Source of the DNA: Austropuccinia psidii
Lineage: Eukaryota; Basidiomycota; Pucciniomycetes; Pucciniales; Sphaerophragmiaceae
Direction of reading: 5' to 3'
DNA: 64,000 bases
Assembly: GCA_023105745.1 (NCBI GenBank)
Contig: JALGQZ010000015.1
Span: 20,347,499 to 20,411,498, forward strand
Shown here: piece by piece, positions 49,982-60,587 of the stretch
Layout: each line of letters starts with the position of its first letter
Position numbering within the stretch: the stretch's first letter is position 1
The notes under the pieces: generated by a model
What the model was told of the DNA's origin: nothing
The model's input: the letters and a program-made list of their open reading frames with translations, nothing else
Databases searched by the model: none
Made by a program: the position numbers and the translations under genes

Positions 49982-51019
49982 TTAAGGACTAATTTGTGCT
50001 TCACCTAGCTGATCTGACACAAATTTTTCTTTTTTAAAATTCTTTACTTGTTGAATGACAGTAATTTCTTTTCTTTCTAGAGAAAAAGCAAATTTTTGCC
50101 TTTTATTTTCCCCTATAGTGAAATACCTGTCCTTATGATTGTTGATATCAATACCATAGATATTGAGGTAATCATTTCCAAGTATAAAGTGTTGTGAAGT
50201 ACAATTGTTCATAACAACAAATTCAGCTTTCAATCTTATACTCCCTGCTGGAGGAGGAAATATTATTGCTGCTTCAAATATACCCAAAGGGTGCATGTTC
50301 TGGCTAGCGCTGCTGAATTTTACACCTTCAATTGGCATCAACTTGTCTTTCCAATTGGTATAAATTATGTCAAGATAATCTTTTCCAACACAAGTGCAAA
50401 ACGCACCTGAGCCAAGATGTATCTTGGCTTCTGTGTTATTTATCACAATATTAGTGATACAAGATGACCCAGCTGTATAACCTTTACCTCTAGCAGGTTT
50501 GGTTTTTTGCATTTTGGCATCTTGCACATGTATGAGATCCATACATTCATCACTGTACTGTGGTAAGTGAGTATGTACCTCAGTGACCTCAAAAGAAACA
50601 TTAATATTTTCTATACCAAGTTGTTCTGATGCTTCTTCTTCTTCTGAAGGCTCAGAATCACTTTCATGTAAAGATACATCAGTTTCTTTTGTTTCTTCCA
50701 CTTTTTCAACATTTATCTCATTGACTCTTGTCTTTTTTGGACAAGTGCTTGCTAAATGAGATGTACTTCCACATTTATGACATTTCAAAGGAGGTCTGTC
50801 ATGTGGCTTAATTGGTTTTAAAATTGGTTTCCCACTAGTCTTGTTGTCTATTGGGGGTTGATACCAATTTCTTCCAATTTTTGTTCTAGTAGTGATATCC
50901 TCCATAGCATTGATATAATCTTCTGTAGAGCAAGGCTCAATACATCTGCTTCTTATAGCATGCTCAAGGTCACCACCACACTTTCTTAATATCCTTTTAT
51001 GTACCATTGGTTCAGACAT
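49982..51019 (-). CDS. E2 Gag C-terminus and aspartic protease (part of polyprotein)
   Basis: The open frame is 345 residues, beginning inside capsid (MSEPMVHKRILRKCGGDLEHA) right beside the E3 insertion. A CCHC knuckle (CHKCGSTSHLASTC) is followed by an acidic linker and the protease. At the protease active site the expected Asp-Ser/Thr-Gly reads Gly-Ser-Gly (IHLGSGAFC; the changed codon is 50411-50413), so the catalytic Asp is lost. It ends at an in-frame TAA (49982-49984) before Pol. The true N-terminus lies beyond E3, at 61360-62846. Confidence 0.88.
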   Translation of the reverse strand: MSEPMVHKRILRKCGGDLEHAIRSRCIEPCSTEDYINAMEDITTRTKIGRNWYQPPIDNKTSGKPILKPIKPHDRPPLKCHKCGSTSHLASTCPKKTRVNEINVEKVEETKETDVSLHESDSEPSEEEEASEQLGIENINVSFEVTEVHTHLPQYSDECMDLIHVQDAKMQKTKPARGKGYTAGSSCITNIVINNTEAKIHLGSGAFCTCVGKDYLDIIYTNWKDKLMPIEGVKFSSASQNMHPLGIFEAAIIFPPPAGSIRLKAEFVVMNNCTSQHFILGNDYLNIYGIDINNHKDRYFTIGENKRQKFAFSLERKEITVIQQVKNFKKEKFVSDQLGEAQISP

Positions 51020-51027
51020 ATCAGGAT

Positions 51028-51032
51028 GAAGG
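51028..51032. repeat. Left target-site duplication of E3
   Basis: GAAGG here and at 61355-61359 flank the two LTR ends exactly. Five bases is standard for Ty3/gypsy integrases. Confidence 0.9.
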
Positions 51033-51799
51033 TGTCACAGGGGCTCTTCGAAGTGAAGAGGGCCTGGCACTCAGTAAACTGGGACTCACTTATGGAGGGC
51101 TCAAGGATAGGATAAGATGAGATACACTTAAGAGTGTTAAAGATGAATTACTAAAAGAATGAATATAAGAAAAGCAGCAACAAAAGAAATAAGAATAAGA
51201 AATAGAAGAGCCAACCACAAACAAGTCCAAGTCCACTGTTTCAACCTGTCAGAATGGAAAGAGAAGGGTTAATAAGGATATGGCCACCCAACTCATACTG
51301 TACAGGCGAAGAAAGAAAAAAGGCAAAGACTAACTTAAGATTAAATAAATATAATACCCAAAATATAAGGATAAGAATATTCAGATAATAATAAATCAAC
51401 TAAATTAATTAACTGGGGAAAAGTCCCCAGGGGGGAGAAAGAGGGGCTGGTATATGTGAGAATCACCAGCCCTGATCCAGAGAAGAATTTTCATGAGGAT
51501 AATTGATTGTTGAATTGAGTCTGGCCAATACAGGTCTTGTACAGCTGTACAGGACCTGTACAAGAGGTGTGGTGTATTGGAGTGATCATACAGTTTCATA
51601 CTGGTGTATTGAAACTGTATTAGGGTGAATCCATCCTGTACAAGTATTGACAGGCTGTATTGATGTACCAAACTGTATGCATGTTTCAGAATGAAGATTG
51701 CTGAAACTGACTGCTGATGCAGATACTGGATTTGCTGATTTGAGGTGTTTGAGTGGGTGTATGAATGAATACCCTTACCCCTGATGGATGGTTGTTACA
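51033..51799 (-). repeat. 3' LTR of E3 (767 bp)
   Basis: On the minus strand it runs TGTAACAACC...CCTGTGACA. It repeats at 60588-61354 (offset 9555) with no difference that I noticed. It contains a TATA-like CATATACC (51458-51451), a CTGGGGA-AAAG-TCCCCAG hairpin (51413-51430) and the palindrome TGTACAGCTGTACA (51538-51551). Confidence 0.95.
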
Positions 51800-51811
51800 G
51801 TATCCCCCTCT
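51800..51811 (-). other. Polypurine tract of E3
   Basis: On the minus strand AAGAGGGGGATAC abuts the LTR start TGTAAC. Confidence 0.75.
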
Positions 51812-52379
51812 TGAAACTGGTGGGCTCCTGAACACCATAATACCCTGCCACTGTTGAGTGGCATCTCAATATCCCCACATTTTTTTCAAAAAATTTTCTT
51901 TTTAAATTTCTTTCCTCTTGACCATTATCCTGAAAATCCTTTATTACTTCTTCCCTGCCAAATTCAATTGATTCCCCCCTTTCTTTTCAAATTTGAGTGA
52001 GTATTCCTTCCAGAGTATGCAATTCTTTCTTTTGATTCAATCAGCCATGTCTTGGGATGTGGCCTTGGGATATATCCCAGAATAAAGGCCATTGAGTACT
52101 TGTGCTCAAAAATTGGTGCCCAATGAGTATATGACTTGTACTCATTGGCCCAGACTTAATCCATTCAATGAACCTCCAAGGGGTCTTGTCCCCATGATCC
52201 AAGGAATTGGCCTCAGGCAGCCCTCCCAGTGGGTTTTGGACTGTGGCCTCCATCTTGAGTGATCTTGATGTATCTTGCTTTTTATGGCCTTTTTGGCCTT
52301 GCTGGGTGTTTTGGTGATTAGGGCAATTTTTTTGATTTTCTGGGTTTTTTGGCCATAATAGGCCTTTTGAGGTTTTTTT

Positions 52380-52640
52380 GGGATCCTACGGTCCGTGGGG
52401 GCTATTGGAGGCCCCCAGGACCAAAATGAAGCCCCTGGGCCCAAATTTGCTGGGGACCCAGGGTGACCAAGGGGCCCAAAAAATGGCCCAATTCCAAATT
52501 TCACCATATATGGCCTGGATCCATTGAAGGGGTCCAGGACCATCAAGATCTTGGCCTCCCCAAAATTGCAGGGGAGGCCCTGGGTGATGAGTTCAGCCCC
52601 AAAGGGGTATGAACCTTCACCTTAGAGGCCTTGAGGTGGG
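52380..52640 (+). promoter_or_regulatory. GC-rich island upstream of the antisense gene
   Basis: Against an AT-rich background this stretch is strongly G/C-rich, with repeated GGGGCCC, CCCAGG and GGCCC words. It ends about 100 bp before the antisense ATG (52746). I infer a promoter or 5' untranslated region for that gene. An open minus-strand frame across it is Pro/Gly-rich and probably a by-product of the composition. Confidence 0.35.
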
Positions 52641-52745
52641 GCATAATTGAGTTATGGCCCCAGTTCCTTGAGTCAAATTTCTTTTCTTGATGTGGAGTGG
52701 ATTGATTCTGACGTCTTGAATCTTCTGCTTGCACTTTCTTCAGTT

Positions 52746-53986
52746 ATGAGTTCCAAACTGACTGAACTCACTGAATCTTCCCCTTCTGCACCGCCACCGT
52801 CTGTTCTTCATGGTTCTGGCGTCTTCAGTCGATTGTCTTCTCCCTCCATGGCGTCTTCTGGCCATTTTGACCCCTCCCAAACATATGATGGGTTCAGAGC
52901 AGTGGAAGTTCTTGATCCTGCCTGTACTGAGTGTTTGGCCAGGGGGAAGGATTGCTTTCAACATTACAATCCTCGATCGTCAAAGTGCCATTTCTGCTTC
53001 ATTGGGAAGAAGCCATGCCGCCGTACCGGATCAACTTTGTCCCGGGTCAAGAGACACTTGTGGAGTAGGAAGGATGGGCCTTATGGGCAGGAATTCCCCA
53101 TTCTTGAGGAACCTACCCCTGATGCCACTTCTGGATTTTCTCAATGTGAGTGATTTGCATTTCTTGGTTGAATTGATGCTGATATTTTGATGTAGTGACT
53201 GGTTCCAGGCAGAGGGATGTGGCCAGGTGGACTAATGTTGGAGGGCCCATTCCGATTGGTGGTAGGCCCATCCACTACAGCTCAGAAATTCCCATTTCAA
53301 GGACCAATGCTGATGGAGTGGTGAAAGTAGTGAAGAAGCTAAGAAGAATTGTTGATTCCCCATCAGATCCAGATGCTGAAGGAAGTGATGAGTTGGATGG
53401 TGAAGAAGTTCAAGTTATTCCTCATTCAAGTGGCCATCCATCCAGCAATTCCTCTTCTCAACCTCTTGCCAACCCCAGATTCCAAAGCCAAGTGGTTCCC
53501 AGCACTCCAAGAACCTTCCAACCAATGCTTGCTTCAATTCCTACAACCCTTCCTCCTCCATCACCAACTACTTCTCACACCACCAGGCCTGCCTTGAATC
53601 CAGCAGTAAGACCATCTCCAGTTCAACAGCCCAGAAACTCACCCATAAACACCTCCCGTCAACTCCAACCTGTGGCCAGCTCCAGCAGAAGAAGAGATGG
53701 GATGTCCCCTTTGCCGTTTCCTGCCGCTCAAGTATTCCAAAGAAGAGAACGTTGGCCTATCAGGGTTACCAGAGAAGATCCCAACGCGGCTATTGAAAAT
53801 CAAGATGCTGTGGCCAGATTGTTCAGGAGAGTTGACAGAAATAGCAGAGAGGTGATTATGTATGCCAATGACAGGACGATTCCAGGTACTGCTTCTGAAG
53901 AAATGGCTGCAAAATTTGCCTGGTATGAAGATGAGTTGATAAATGATTTCCAGAGAACTTTTGATGACTTGGGTAGAGATAACTAG
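52746..53986 (+). CDS. Antisense gene carried by E3, Zn2Cys6-like cysteine cluster, two exons
   Basis: It lies on the strand opposite gag-pol, in the element's 3' region. Exons 52746-53145 and 53196-53986 flank a 50-nt intron (GTGAGT to TGTAG, branch-like GCTGAT); the splice joins in frame to give 396 residues and TAG. Residues 50-110 hold six cysteines spaced C-x2-C-x6-C-x10-C-x2-C-x6-C (CTECLARGKDC ... KCHFCFIGKKPC), which fits the fungal Zn(II)2Cys6 rule, and are followed by a basic KRHLW stretch. The middle is a long Ser/Pro/Thr-rich linker. The C-terminus is a compact charged helical region (AVARLFRRVDRNSREVI ... FQRTFDDLG). I know of no assigned function; I recall close relatives among rust hypothetical proteins. 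A DNA-binding regulator or antisense silencer is my inference only. Confidence 0.75.
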
Positions 53987-54280
53987 TTTCCTTTTCCTTG
54001 TTTGTGTTTGGTTTGACTTCTATCCCCACTCTTATAACTGCTAAAAAATAAAAAATAAAAAAGATAATGGAACCTCCCAATACATGATTTGGGGAGGGGA
54101 TGCTGCTGCTTTAAAGAAATAAAAGAAAGAAAATTATACAAGTAAAGAAAGAAAGAAAATAATAAGAGAAAATGAGAGTAAAGAAAGAAATAAAGAAAAA
54201 TTCCTGATGGCTGGTCCTTCTTGTGGTGAGTTGCTTGATTCTGGCCAAGAAGTGTCTGAAAAATGAAAACCAAGCATTTG

Positions 54281-54785
54281 ATGCTCACAGAGTGGCCAAG
54301 GTGATGTTTTACAAGAAGTAGAACCCTCAGGGATGCATACCAGGAGATGGAACTTACTTTCATAACTTCCACTCCCCACCAAGCACCATAAAACTGAAAA
54401 GAATTGCCATAAATGACTTCTGAAATGAATTGCCATAAATGACTTCTGAAATGAATTGCCATAAATGGCTTCTGAAAGGATTTGCCGTAAATGACTTGAA
54501 GTAATGAATGTCTTGAATTATGATGAATGGCATAAAATGAAATGATAATAAAGAAAGAAAATGAAACACAAAGAAAGAAAACATTGGGCCATATCTTGAT
54601 AAGGTCCAAATGGAGGGTATTGATGTTGTATGCTTCCTGAACCTGTCCAAAGAATTGACAAGTGCTCACAAAGTGGCCAAGGTGATGCTTACAACAACAT
54701 ATGGGTAGAATACCCCCTTAAAGGTGCATGCCAGGAGAGGAACTTACTTTCATAACTTCTTCTCCCCACCAAGCACCATAAAATC
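54281..54785. repeat. Direct duplication between antisense gene and pol end
   Basis: About 110 bp starting GCTCACAGAGTGGCCAAGG (54281) and ending at AAGCACCATAAAA (about 54393) recurs at 54663-54784 with small differences. Between the copies lies the 26-bp tandem array. It is noncoding. Confidence 0.7.
54401..54501. repeat. Tandem repeat, 26-bp unit, about four copies
   Basis: The unit GAATTGCCATAAATGACTTC plus TGAAAT is exact twice (54401-54452), has one or two changes in the third copy and is diverged in the fourth. Confidence 0.9.
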
Positions 54786-57700
54786 AAACTCTTGAGGTAT
54801 TTGGACCAGGCTTGTCTGGATACAATGAGTGGAAATCCTTGACAAGGTCTGGTGAGTTGGTAAGGTTGGAAGCTGGTTCCCAAGTGGTTCTTTCTGGGTC
54901 TTCACTGAATCCTTTCCACTCTACAAGATACCATAATTTACCTCTTTTGAGTTTTGAGTCCAAAACCTGAGCCACTTCCCATTCTTCTTGCTCCTCCACT
55001 AAAACTGGTGGTGGCGGCAATTGATGACGATTTGGGATAGTTGAATGCCTGACTGGTTCTAATAAGGACACATGGAATACAGGGTGAACTGTCTTCCATT
55101 GCTGAGGCAACTTGAGGTGATATGCATGGCTGCCAATCTTCTTAAGAACTTCAAAGGGTCCCAACCATCTTTCTGATAATTTCTTGGTGGGTCTTGTTGT
55201 CTTGATGTTCTTGGAAGCTAGCCATACTTTGTCCCCAGGTTGGAAATCAGGTGGAATTGCCCTATTTCTATCTGCATACTTCTTGAATCTCCTTATTGCT
55301 GACTCTAATTCTTCTTTGACAACTTGCTGTACTGATTGGAGTTTTGTTGATAACTTTCCAGCAGGTGAGTCTTGAGAAATATGGATTGAGTCAAAGCTGG
55401 GATTTCTTCCATAAATGGTGAAAAAAGGTGATTGCTTGGTTGATGAATGTTCTGCATTATTATAGGCAAATTCAGCCAGAGGGAGCCAGGTGTACCAGTC
55501 ATCTTGATGATAGCTGACATACATCCAAAGGTACTTTTCTAGTATCTGATTTACCCTCTCTGTCTGTCCATCTGTTTCAGGGTGAAAAGCAGTTGAAAGA
55601 TCTCTTGATATCTTGAGCTGCTGACACAATTGAGTCCAGAATGATGAAACAAATAAGGATCCTCTATCACTGACAATACTGACTGGGAGTCCATGCTTGG
55701 AAAATACATGGCTAATGAATATTTGAGCTAAATCCAGAGCAGTGATTGTGCCATAAGTTGGAATGAAGATTGCCATTTTTGAGAATCTGTCCACAACTAC
55801 TAAAATTGAATCAAAGTTGTTGGACAGTGGCAATTGAGTGATAAAGTCCATTGATAATGAATTCCAAGGACCAGATGGAATTGAAAGAGGCTTGAGTAAT
55901 CCAAACTTCTTGTGATGAATGTTCTTGTTTCTTGAACATTGCTGACATGAGGACACATAGTCCTTGATGAATTGATTCATGCCAGCCCAGTAAAAATCCC
56001 TCTTGATGAGCTTGAGGGTCTTCTCCTGGCCAGGATGGCCAGCCAATGGTGAGTCATGATGCTTTTGAAGAATATTGAGTTGAAGTTCTTCATTGCTTGG
56101 GATTAGCACTCTATCTTTGAATAATAATAACTTGGCTTGAGGTTCAAGAGAATAATCTGGAACTGATTCACCTCTTGCTAGTTGCTTGAGTATTTCTTTG
56201 TAGTCTTTGTCTTGCCATACTTCTTCTTGAATCTTGTCAACTAAATCTGAGAAAATTTCCACTTTGATTGAGAAGAATCTTGACTCTTGAATTCCATCTT
56301 GCTTAAGAACTTGATGAAGATTTTGAGGATTCTTGATGATGAAGTCCACCCCCCTCTCTGGGTACACGTCGTCCCGACGTGACAAGGCATCTGGTAAAGT
56401 GGCCAGCCTGCCTGGGCGGTAAGTGATAGTGAAATGAAACTCAGAGAGAAACTCAGCCCAACGGGCCTGACGACGAGTAAGAACTTTGGAAGACATGAAA
56501 TACTGCAAGGAAGAGTGGTCTGTCAAGACCTCAAAAGAATTGGAAAGAGAAAGAAGAAATGCTCTCCAGCGCTTGAGAGCCCAAACTATGCCAAGGAGTT
56601 CCTTGTCATGAATTTCATAGTTGAGTTCAGCTGGTAAGAGCTTGCGACTATCAAATGCAATGGGATGCTTTCCTGAATCATTCACCTGACTCAGTACGGC
56701 GCCCAATGCATAATCAGAAGCATCAGTCTCTACTATAGTAGGTAGAGAAGGATTAAAATGAGATAAGATAGGAGCAGAGGTGAAAGCTTCTTTGAGTGCT
56801 TGAAACTGACTAAGATCATTGAAGATGAAGGGAGAATCTTTTTTAAGGAGGGAAGTGAGAGAAGTGATTTTTTTGGAATAATTTTTAATGAAGCGACGAT
56901 AAAAATTGGCAAAGCCAAGAAAAGATTGAAGAGCCTTGATGTTTTTGGGCTGAGGCCAATTGAGTATTTGCTGAACTTTTGAAGAGTCCATCTTGAGGCC
57001 ATCACTTGAAACAACATAGCCCAAGTATTCCACACTTGAGGCATGGAATACACACTTGGAGGCTTTGGCAAACAAATTATTGTCCCTCAGTCTTTGGAGG
57101 ACAGAGGCCACATGTTTGACATGTTCCTCCTCAGAACTGGAAAAAACCATAATATCATCTAAATAAACCACAACAAACACATCCAAAAAATCTGCAAAGA
57201 TATCATTTACTAGATTTTGGAAAGAAGCAGGAGCATTGGTCAAACCAAATGGCATGACCAAATACTCATAACTGCCATATTTGGTTCTAAAGGCAGTTAA
57301 GTGCTCATCCCCCTCTTTGATTCTCAGAAGGTTATATGCACCACGCAAATCTATCTTGGAGAAGATAGTGGAACCGTTGAATACGGTAAGAAGCTGGTTC
57401 ATAGGAGGAACAGGGTATCTGTTCTTCCTAGTGACAGCATTGAGTTTGCGGTAGTCAACACACAAACAAAGACCTCCATCCTTTTTTTTGACAAAAAGGA
57501 CAGGTGCTCCTGTTGAAGAGGAGCTTGGTCTAATGAAACCTTTCTCTACATTCTCTGAAATGTAGGCCCGCAGTGTTTCTGACTCTTGATTTGATAATGA
57601 GTAGATAACACCAATTGGAGGTAGAAGACCCTCCAATTCGATATGGTGATCACAGGCGCGGTGTGGAGGAAGTTTCTCTGCTTTCACCTTGGAGAATACA

Positions 57701-58479
57701 TCCAAATATTGGTGATAAGCAGGAGGAACAACCTTCAACACAGTTTCCATTTCTTCTGGCTCTTCCTCCTCATCCCACTGCTCCTCCAGGGATGCATGAA
57801 AAGATAAGGGAGGAAGGTCCATATCCCCTTGGAAGAGATGAAGTGAAGATATGGCAACATCTTCTCCAACATCCTTTATCTCTTCGAAGACTTCATCTCT
57901 TGATGGGAGTAATGACTGAGAGGGAATTATGGAAGGGATATGGACAGAAGAAGGGATGGAAGGTGTCTTAAGTTCACCAGCCAGAGCAACACTGTTGACA
58001 GCAGTGGCTAAGTCATTACTAGTAGAAGGAATAATACCACTAGAATCCTTATGATTAGAATCATAGGTGATCAATCCATTTTTCCAATCAATAATGGGAT
58101 TGAAATGGTAAAGAAAATCATAGCCCAATATCAGGTCTTCTCCTTTGGGTGAATCTATGATAAAGAAATCCCATTCAGAGCTTGGGAAGGAAGGCAAGTC
58201 AACTACCCACTTGGTATAATGGGTGATGAACAAGGCAGGGGATTCATTAGAATCCAAAATGAAAAGAGGAATCTTTTCAGGGAGCTCTGACAGAGTCAAT
58301 GAGTACTTGAGAACAAAATTCTTTGCAATAAAAGAGTTTGTAGCACCAGAATCAATGAGAATACTATAAAAAATATCAGAGACAGAAGAAAAAATAAGAA
58401 ATTTTAAAGATTTCTTGACACTAGTATTCAGAGTGCACAATTGTGCTCTTGAAGGAAATAAGTGAGAACCATTGAACAC
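54784..58479 (-). CDS. E3 Pol: protease, RT, RNase H, integrase, chromodomain
   Basis: The open frame is 1231 residues or more. Protease D43-S-G ([10 protein letters not shown]); RT YLDD at 439-442; RNase H D586 ([10 protein letters not shown]) with [10 protein letters not shown]; integrase finger [11 protein letters not shown]...CQQC and catalytic D878, D938, E974 (D-x35-E); a classical chromodomain at the end (YLVEWKGF...TTWEPASNL). All catalytic residues are present. The frame has no ATG at its start (GTG at 58479) and stays open upstream in the -1 frame relative to gag. It overlaps the gag end at a slippery heptamer, so it is expected as a Gag-Pol fusion by -1 frameshifting. Confidence 0.95.
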   Translation of the reverse strand: MFNGSHLFPSRAQLCTLNTSVKKSLKFLIFSSVSDIFYSILIDSGATNSFIAKNFVLKYSLTLSELPEKIPLFILDSNESPALFITHYTKWVVDLPSFPSSEWDFFIIDSPKGEDLILGYDFLYHFNPIIDWKNGLITYDSNHKDSSGIIPSTSNDLATAVNSVALAGELKTPSIPSSVHIPSIIPSQSLLPSRDEVFEEIKDVGEDVAISSLHLFQGDMDLPPLSFHASLEEQWDEEEEPEEMETVLKVVPPAYHQYLDVFSKVKAEKLPPHRACDHHIELEGLLPPIGVIYSLSNQESETLRAYISENVEKGFIRPSSSSTGAPVLFVKKKDGGLCLCVDYRKLNAVTRKNRYPVPPMNQLLTVFNGSTIFSKIDLRGAYNLLRIKEGDEHLTAFRTKYGSYEYLVMPFGLTNAPASFQNLVNDIFADFLDVFVVVYLDDIMVFSSSEEEHVKHVASVLQRLRDNNLFAKASKCVFHASSVEYLGYVVSSDGLKMDSSKVQQILNWPQPKNIKALQSFLGFANFYRRFIKNYSKKITSLTSLLKKDSPFIFNDLSQFQALKEAFTSAPILSHFNPSLPTIVETDASDYALGAVLSQVNDSGKHPIAFDSRKLLPAELNYEIHDKELLGIVWALKRWRAFLLSLSNSFEVLTDHSSLQYFMSSKVLTRRQARWAEFLSEFHFTITYRPGRLATLPDALSRRDDVYPERGVDFIIKNPQNLHQVLKQDGIQESRFFSIKVEIFSDLVDKIQEEVWQDKDYKEILKQLARGESVPDYSLEPQAKLLLFKDRVLIPSNEELQLNILQKHHDSPLAGHPGQEKTLKLIKRDFYWAGMNQFIKDYVSSCQQCSRNKNIHHKKFGLLKPLSIPSGPWNSLSMDFITQLPLSNNFDSILVVVDRFSKMAIFIPTYGTITALDLAQIFISHVFSKHGLPVSIVSDRGSLFVSSFWTQLCQQLKISRDLSTAFHPETDGQTERVNQILEKYLWMYVSYHQDDWYTWLPLAEFAYNNAEHSSTKQSPFFTIYGRNPSFDSIHISQDSPAGKLSTKLQSVQQVVKEELESAIRRFKKYADRNRAIPPDFQPGDKVWLASKNIKTTRPTKKLSERWLGPFEVLKKIGSHAYHLKLPQQWKTVHPVFHVSLLEPVRHSTIPNRHQLPPPPVLVEEQEEWEVAQVLDSKLKRGKLWYLVEWKGFSEDPERTTWEPASNLTNSPDLVKDFHSLYPDKPGPNTSRV

Positions 58480-58506
58480 ATCATGATTCCCACTCAGGCT
58501 TTTCCC
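58459..58506 (-). promoter_or_regulatory. Candidate -1 ribosomal frameshift signal of E3
   Basis: In the gag frame the sequence reads CAG GGA AAA GCC TGA, giving the heptamer G GGA AAA (58506-58500) of X-XXY-YYZ type. Slipping back one base enters the pol frame exactly. Three bases later, TGAGTGGGAATC (58496-58485) can pair over 12 bp with GGTTCTCACTTA (58470-58459), with three G-U pairs and a 14-nt loop. The stem contains the gag stop codon. Confidence 0.75.
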
Positions 58507-59855
58507 TGCTTGCTAGGGAAGCCTCTTGATGATGACCCAGGCTTGTTCTGAGGTCTCTTGAAGCATTTTTCAATTGGGTGCTTTCCACCACAATAAGTAC
58601 ACAACCCCTCTTTAATCCTCCTCTCCTTTTCAGAACCGATTAGTTTATTGTCCTTATTGAGGAGAGAAGCATGGGGCTTGTCCTTTGAAGATTGGAATTG
58701 CTTGCCCTTCTTGTTCTTCTTCTGGTGAGGCCTCTTTGAAGATGAGTTTTGAGGAGGCCTAGACTGATTGGATCCAATGACTGGAGGCTTCTTTTCTTGA
58801 TTGCCACCCTTTTCCTTTTGCCTCTCATGATATCTTGTGTCTAATTCTAGAGTGACATCCATAAGTTCTTGAAGAGTATCAAAAGTTCCAGGGTGAGAAG
58901 CCAACTGATCCAATAATCTTGATGCCAATCCTCTTCTGTAAACATGGATATAAGCTCTTTCCCCCCAATCTCCAATTCTTGACATTAAGCTTCTGAAATC
59001 TGCTATGTACAAGGAAACATGACCACTTTCCTTCATCCTCAAATTGTCCAACTCTTGTTCAGCTTTCCTGACTTCATTGGGGTCACCAAACAGAGTGAAT
59101 AACTGAGATTCAAACAATGGCCAATTATTGAGGAGGTAGGAAGGGTCTTCATTGGAAATATTTGAGAGGTAAGGTTCAATCCATTTGCCAGCTCTACCAG
59201 TGAGAAAAGAAGTTGAGTACAAAACCTTCTTCCTGTCAGAGAAGAAGTTTGCTGGATCATTATGGAAAATTAGTTGACAGGATTGGATAAATCCTCTCAA
59301 CTTATGAGCTTGAGTACCATCAAAAGAATCAGGTGCCTTCATGGATGGAGTCTTGAAAGCAGGGGCTTTGGAATTGTCCCTGGGGGCAACTGCTTGAGTG
59401 AGTTGTCCCATGAATTGAGTCATCTGCTCCATCATCTTGAGGAGACTTGGATCAGTTTGAGAGACAGGAGGTTGACTAGAAAGGGCTAGATTAGAACCCT
59501 GAGGCACCTCTGGAGCATTTGCCAAGGCATCTGCCACTTCAGTTTCCCCAGAATCATCCTCTTCCACAGACTCTTCCCCCTCCTCATCTTCAACTTCCCC
59601 TAATCTTGCTCTTGCACCTTCAGACATGCCAGGGTAGCCACCCAAAAGTCCAGAAAAGGATCTTGATCTTCTAGATTTCATTCCACCTCTTCTTGAGGGT
59701 GCTGCTCCTTCCATTGGTGGTCCTCTGTCCAAGTTTGCACTCAGTTGATGAACTGATGGTGTGCGGTCAAGAGGAGCCCTTGCTGTAGGAGTGAGAACAG
59801 CTGGAATTTTCTGGGATCTAGTATTCTTGGCTGGGGGGCTATGCTGAACTGGCAT
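58494..59855 (-). CDS. E3 Gag (capsid and nucleocapsid)
   Basis: The frame is 453 residues from ATG 59855. The N-terminal third is Pro/Ser/Arg-rich and then strongly acidic ([13 protein letters not shown]). The capsid-like region of retrotransposon Gag proteins spans about residues 165-330 ([33 protein letters not shown]). A basic Lys-rich stretch follows, and then a zinc knuckle C-x2-C-x3-H-x4-C ([13 protein letters not shown]) near residue 422. It ends at TGA 58494, five nt after the slippery site. It should form the particle and bind the element's RNA. Confidence 0.93.
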   Translation of the reverse strand: MPVQHSPPAKNTRSQKIPAVLTPTARAPLDRTPSVHQLSANLDRGPPMEGAAPSRRGGMKSRRSRSFSGLLGGYPGMSEGARARLGEVEDEEGEESVEEDDSGETEVADALANAPEVPQGSNLALSSQPPVSQTDPSLLKMMEQMTQFMGQLTQAVAPRDNSKAPAFKTPSMKAPDSFDGTQAHKLRGFIQSCQLIFHNDPANFFSDRKKVLYSTSFLTGRAGKWIEPYLSNISNEDPSYLLNNWPLFESQLFTLFGDPNEVRKAEQELDNLRMKESGHVSLYIADFRSLMSRIGDWGERAYIHVYRRGLASRLLDQLASHPGTFDTLQELMDVTLELDTRYHERQKEKGGNQEKKPPVIGSNQSRPPQNSSSKRPHQKKNKKGKQFQSSKDKPHASLLNKDNKLIGSEKERRIKEGLCTYCGGKHPIEKCFKRPQNKPGSSSRGFPSKQGKA

Positions 59856-60572
59856 TATGAAAAGAATTAAAATAACTTGATGGTATTAAGAAGAATAATC
59901 AGATTTGGCCAAATCAATCACAATAAAATCTTGATGAATCTTGAGGAATCAATTCAAATCTTGAGGAATCAAATCCAATCAACAATCAAATCAATTCAAT
60001 CAATCAACAATCAATTCAAATCAAATATCAATAATCTTGAGGAAATCAATAATCAATCAATATTCAATCAATAATCAATCAATAAGTGTCTTCAATATGA
60101 AATCAAGTCTTGAGGAATCAATCAATCAGTTCAAAATCTTCAGAAATCAATTCAATATCTTGATGAGTTAAATCAAATCAATAATCAAAATCAATTCTTG
60201 AGGATCAATCAATATCTTGAGAGTTCAAAAGTCAGTCAATAATCCAAATGAAATCCTGAATCAATAACCCAATCAACCAATGAATCCCAATGAATAATCC
60301 AATGAAATGACCAATCAATTACTCCTGAATAAGACCTGAATAAAAACACAGAGAAAATTTGATTTGATAAAAATAAAATGAAGTGATGAAATGGTCAGCA
60401 ATGATTAAGAAAGGAAAAGAATCAATTTTCATAAGAATGAAAAGAATGAGATGAAAATTGATAAGAGAGGAAATTCATAAAAAATCATAAAAATCATAAA
60501 ATCATGAAAAGGTCATAATTGATGAATGAGAGGAAATGAATATAAATGAATGAAAAGAAAGAATCAAATATG
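59856..60572 (-). other. E3 leader with AATC-type repeats
   Basis: The untranslated leader between primer site and gag ATG is dominated by irregular AATC/ATCA repeats (59940-60330 on the plus strand) mixed with CTTGAGGAATCAA words. No coding sequence is supported. Low-structure, repetitive leaders are common in LTR elements. Confidence 0.6.
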
Positions 60573-60586
60573 AGTTAATTAATTTA
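60573..60586 (-). other. E3 primer-binding site, self-complementary to the LTR
   Basis: On the minus strand TAAATTAATTAACT starts 1 nt after the 5' LTR end (ACA at 60590-60588). It is the perfect reverse complement of AGTTAATTAATTTA inside the same LTR (60969-60956), which lies about 40 nt downstream of the TATA-like box (61010-61006). It does not begin with TGG as tRNA-primed sites do. This is the Tf1-type self-priming arrangement. Confidence 0.65.
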
Positions 60587-60587
60587 A

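Noticed and set aside
52142..52546. Pro/Gly-rich minus-strand frame in the E3 3' region
   Set aside because: It follows from the GC-rich composition, has no domain, and lies 3' of pol.
54401..54501. Four short repeats considered as a CRISPR-like array
   Set aside because: The units abut directly with no spacers; it is a simple tandem repeat.
59940..60330. AATC repeats resembling an ordered array
   Set aside because: Irregular low-complexity repeats without constant spacers, in the leader of a eukaryotic element; not a CRISPR array.
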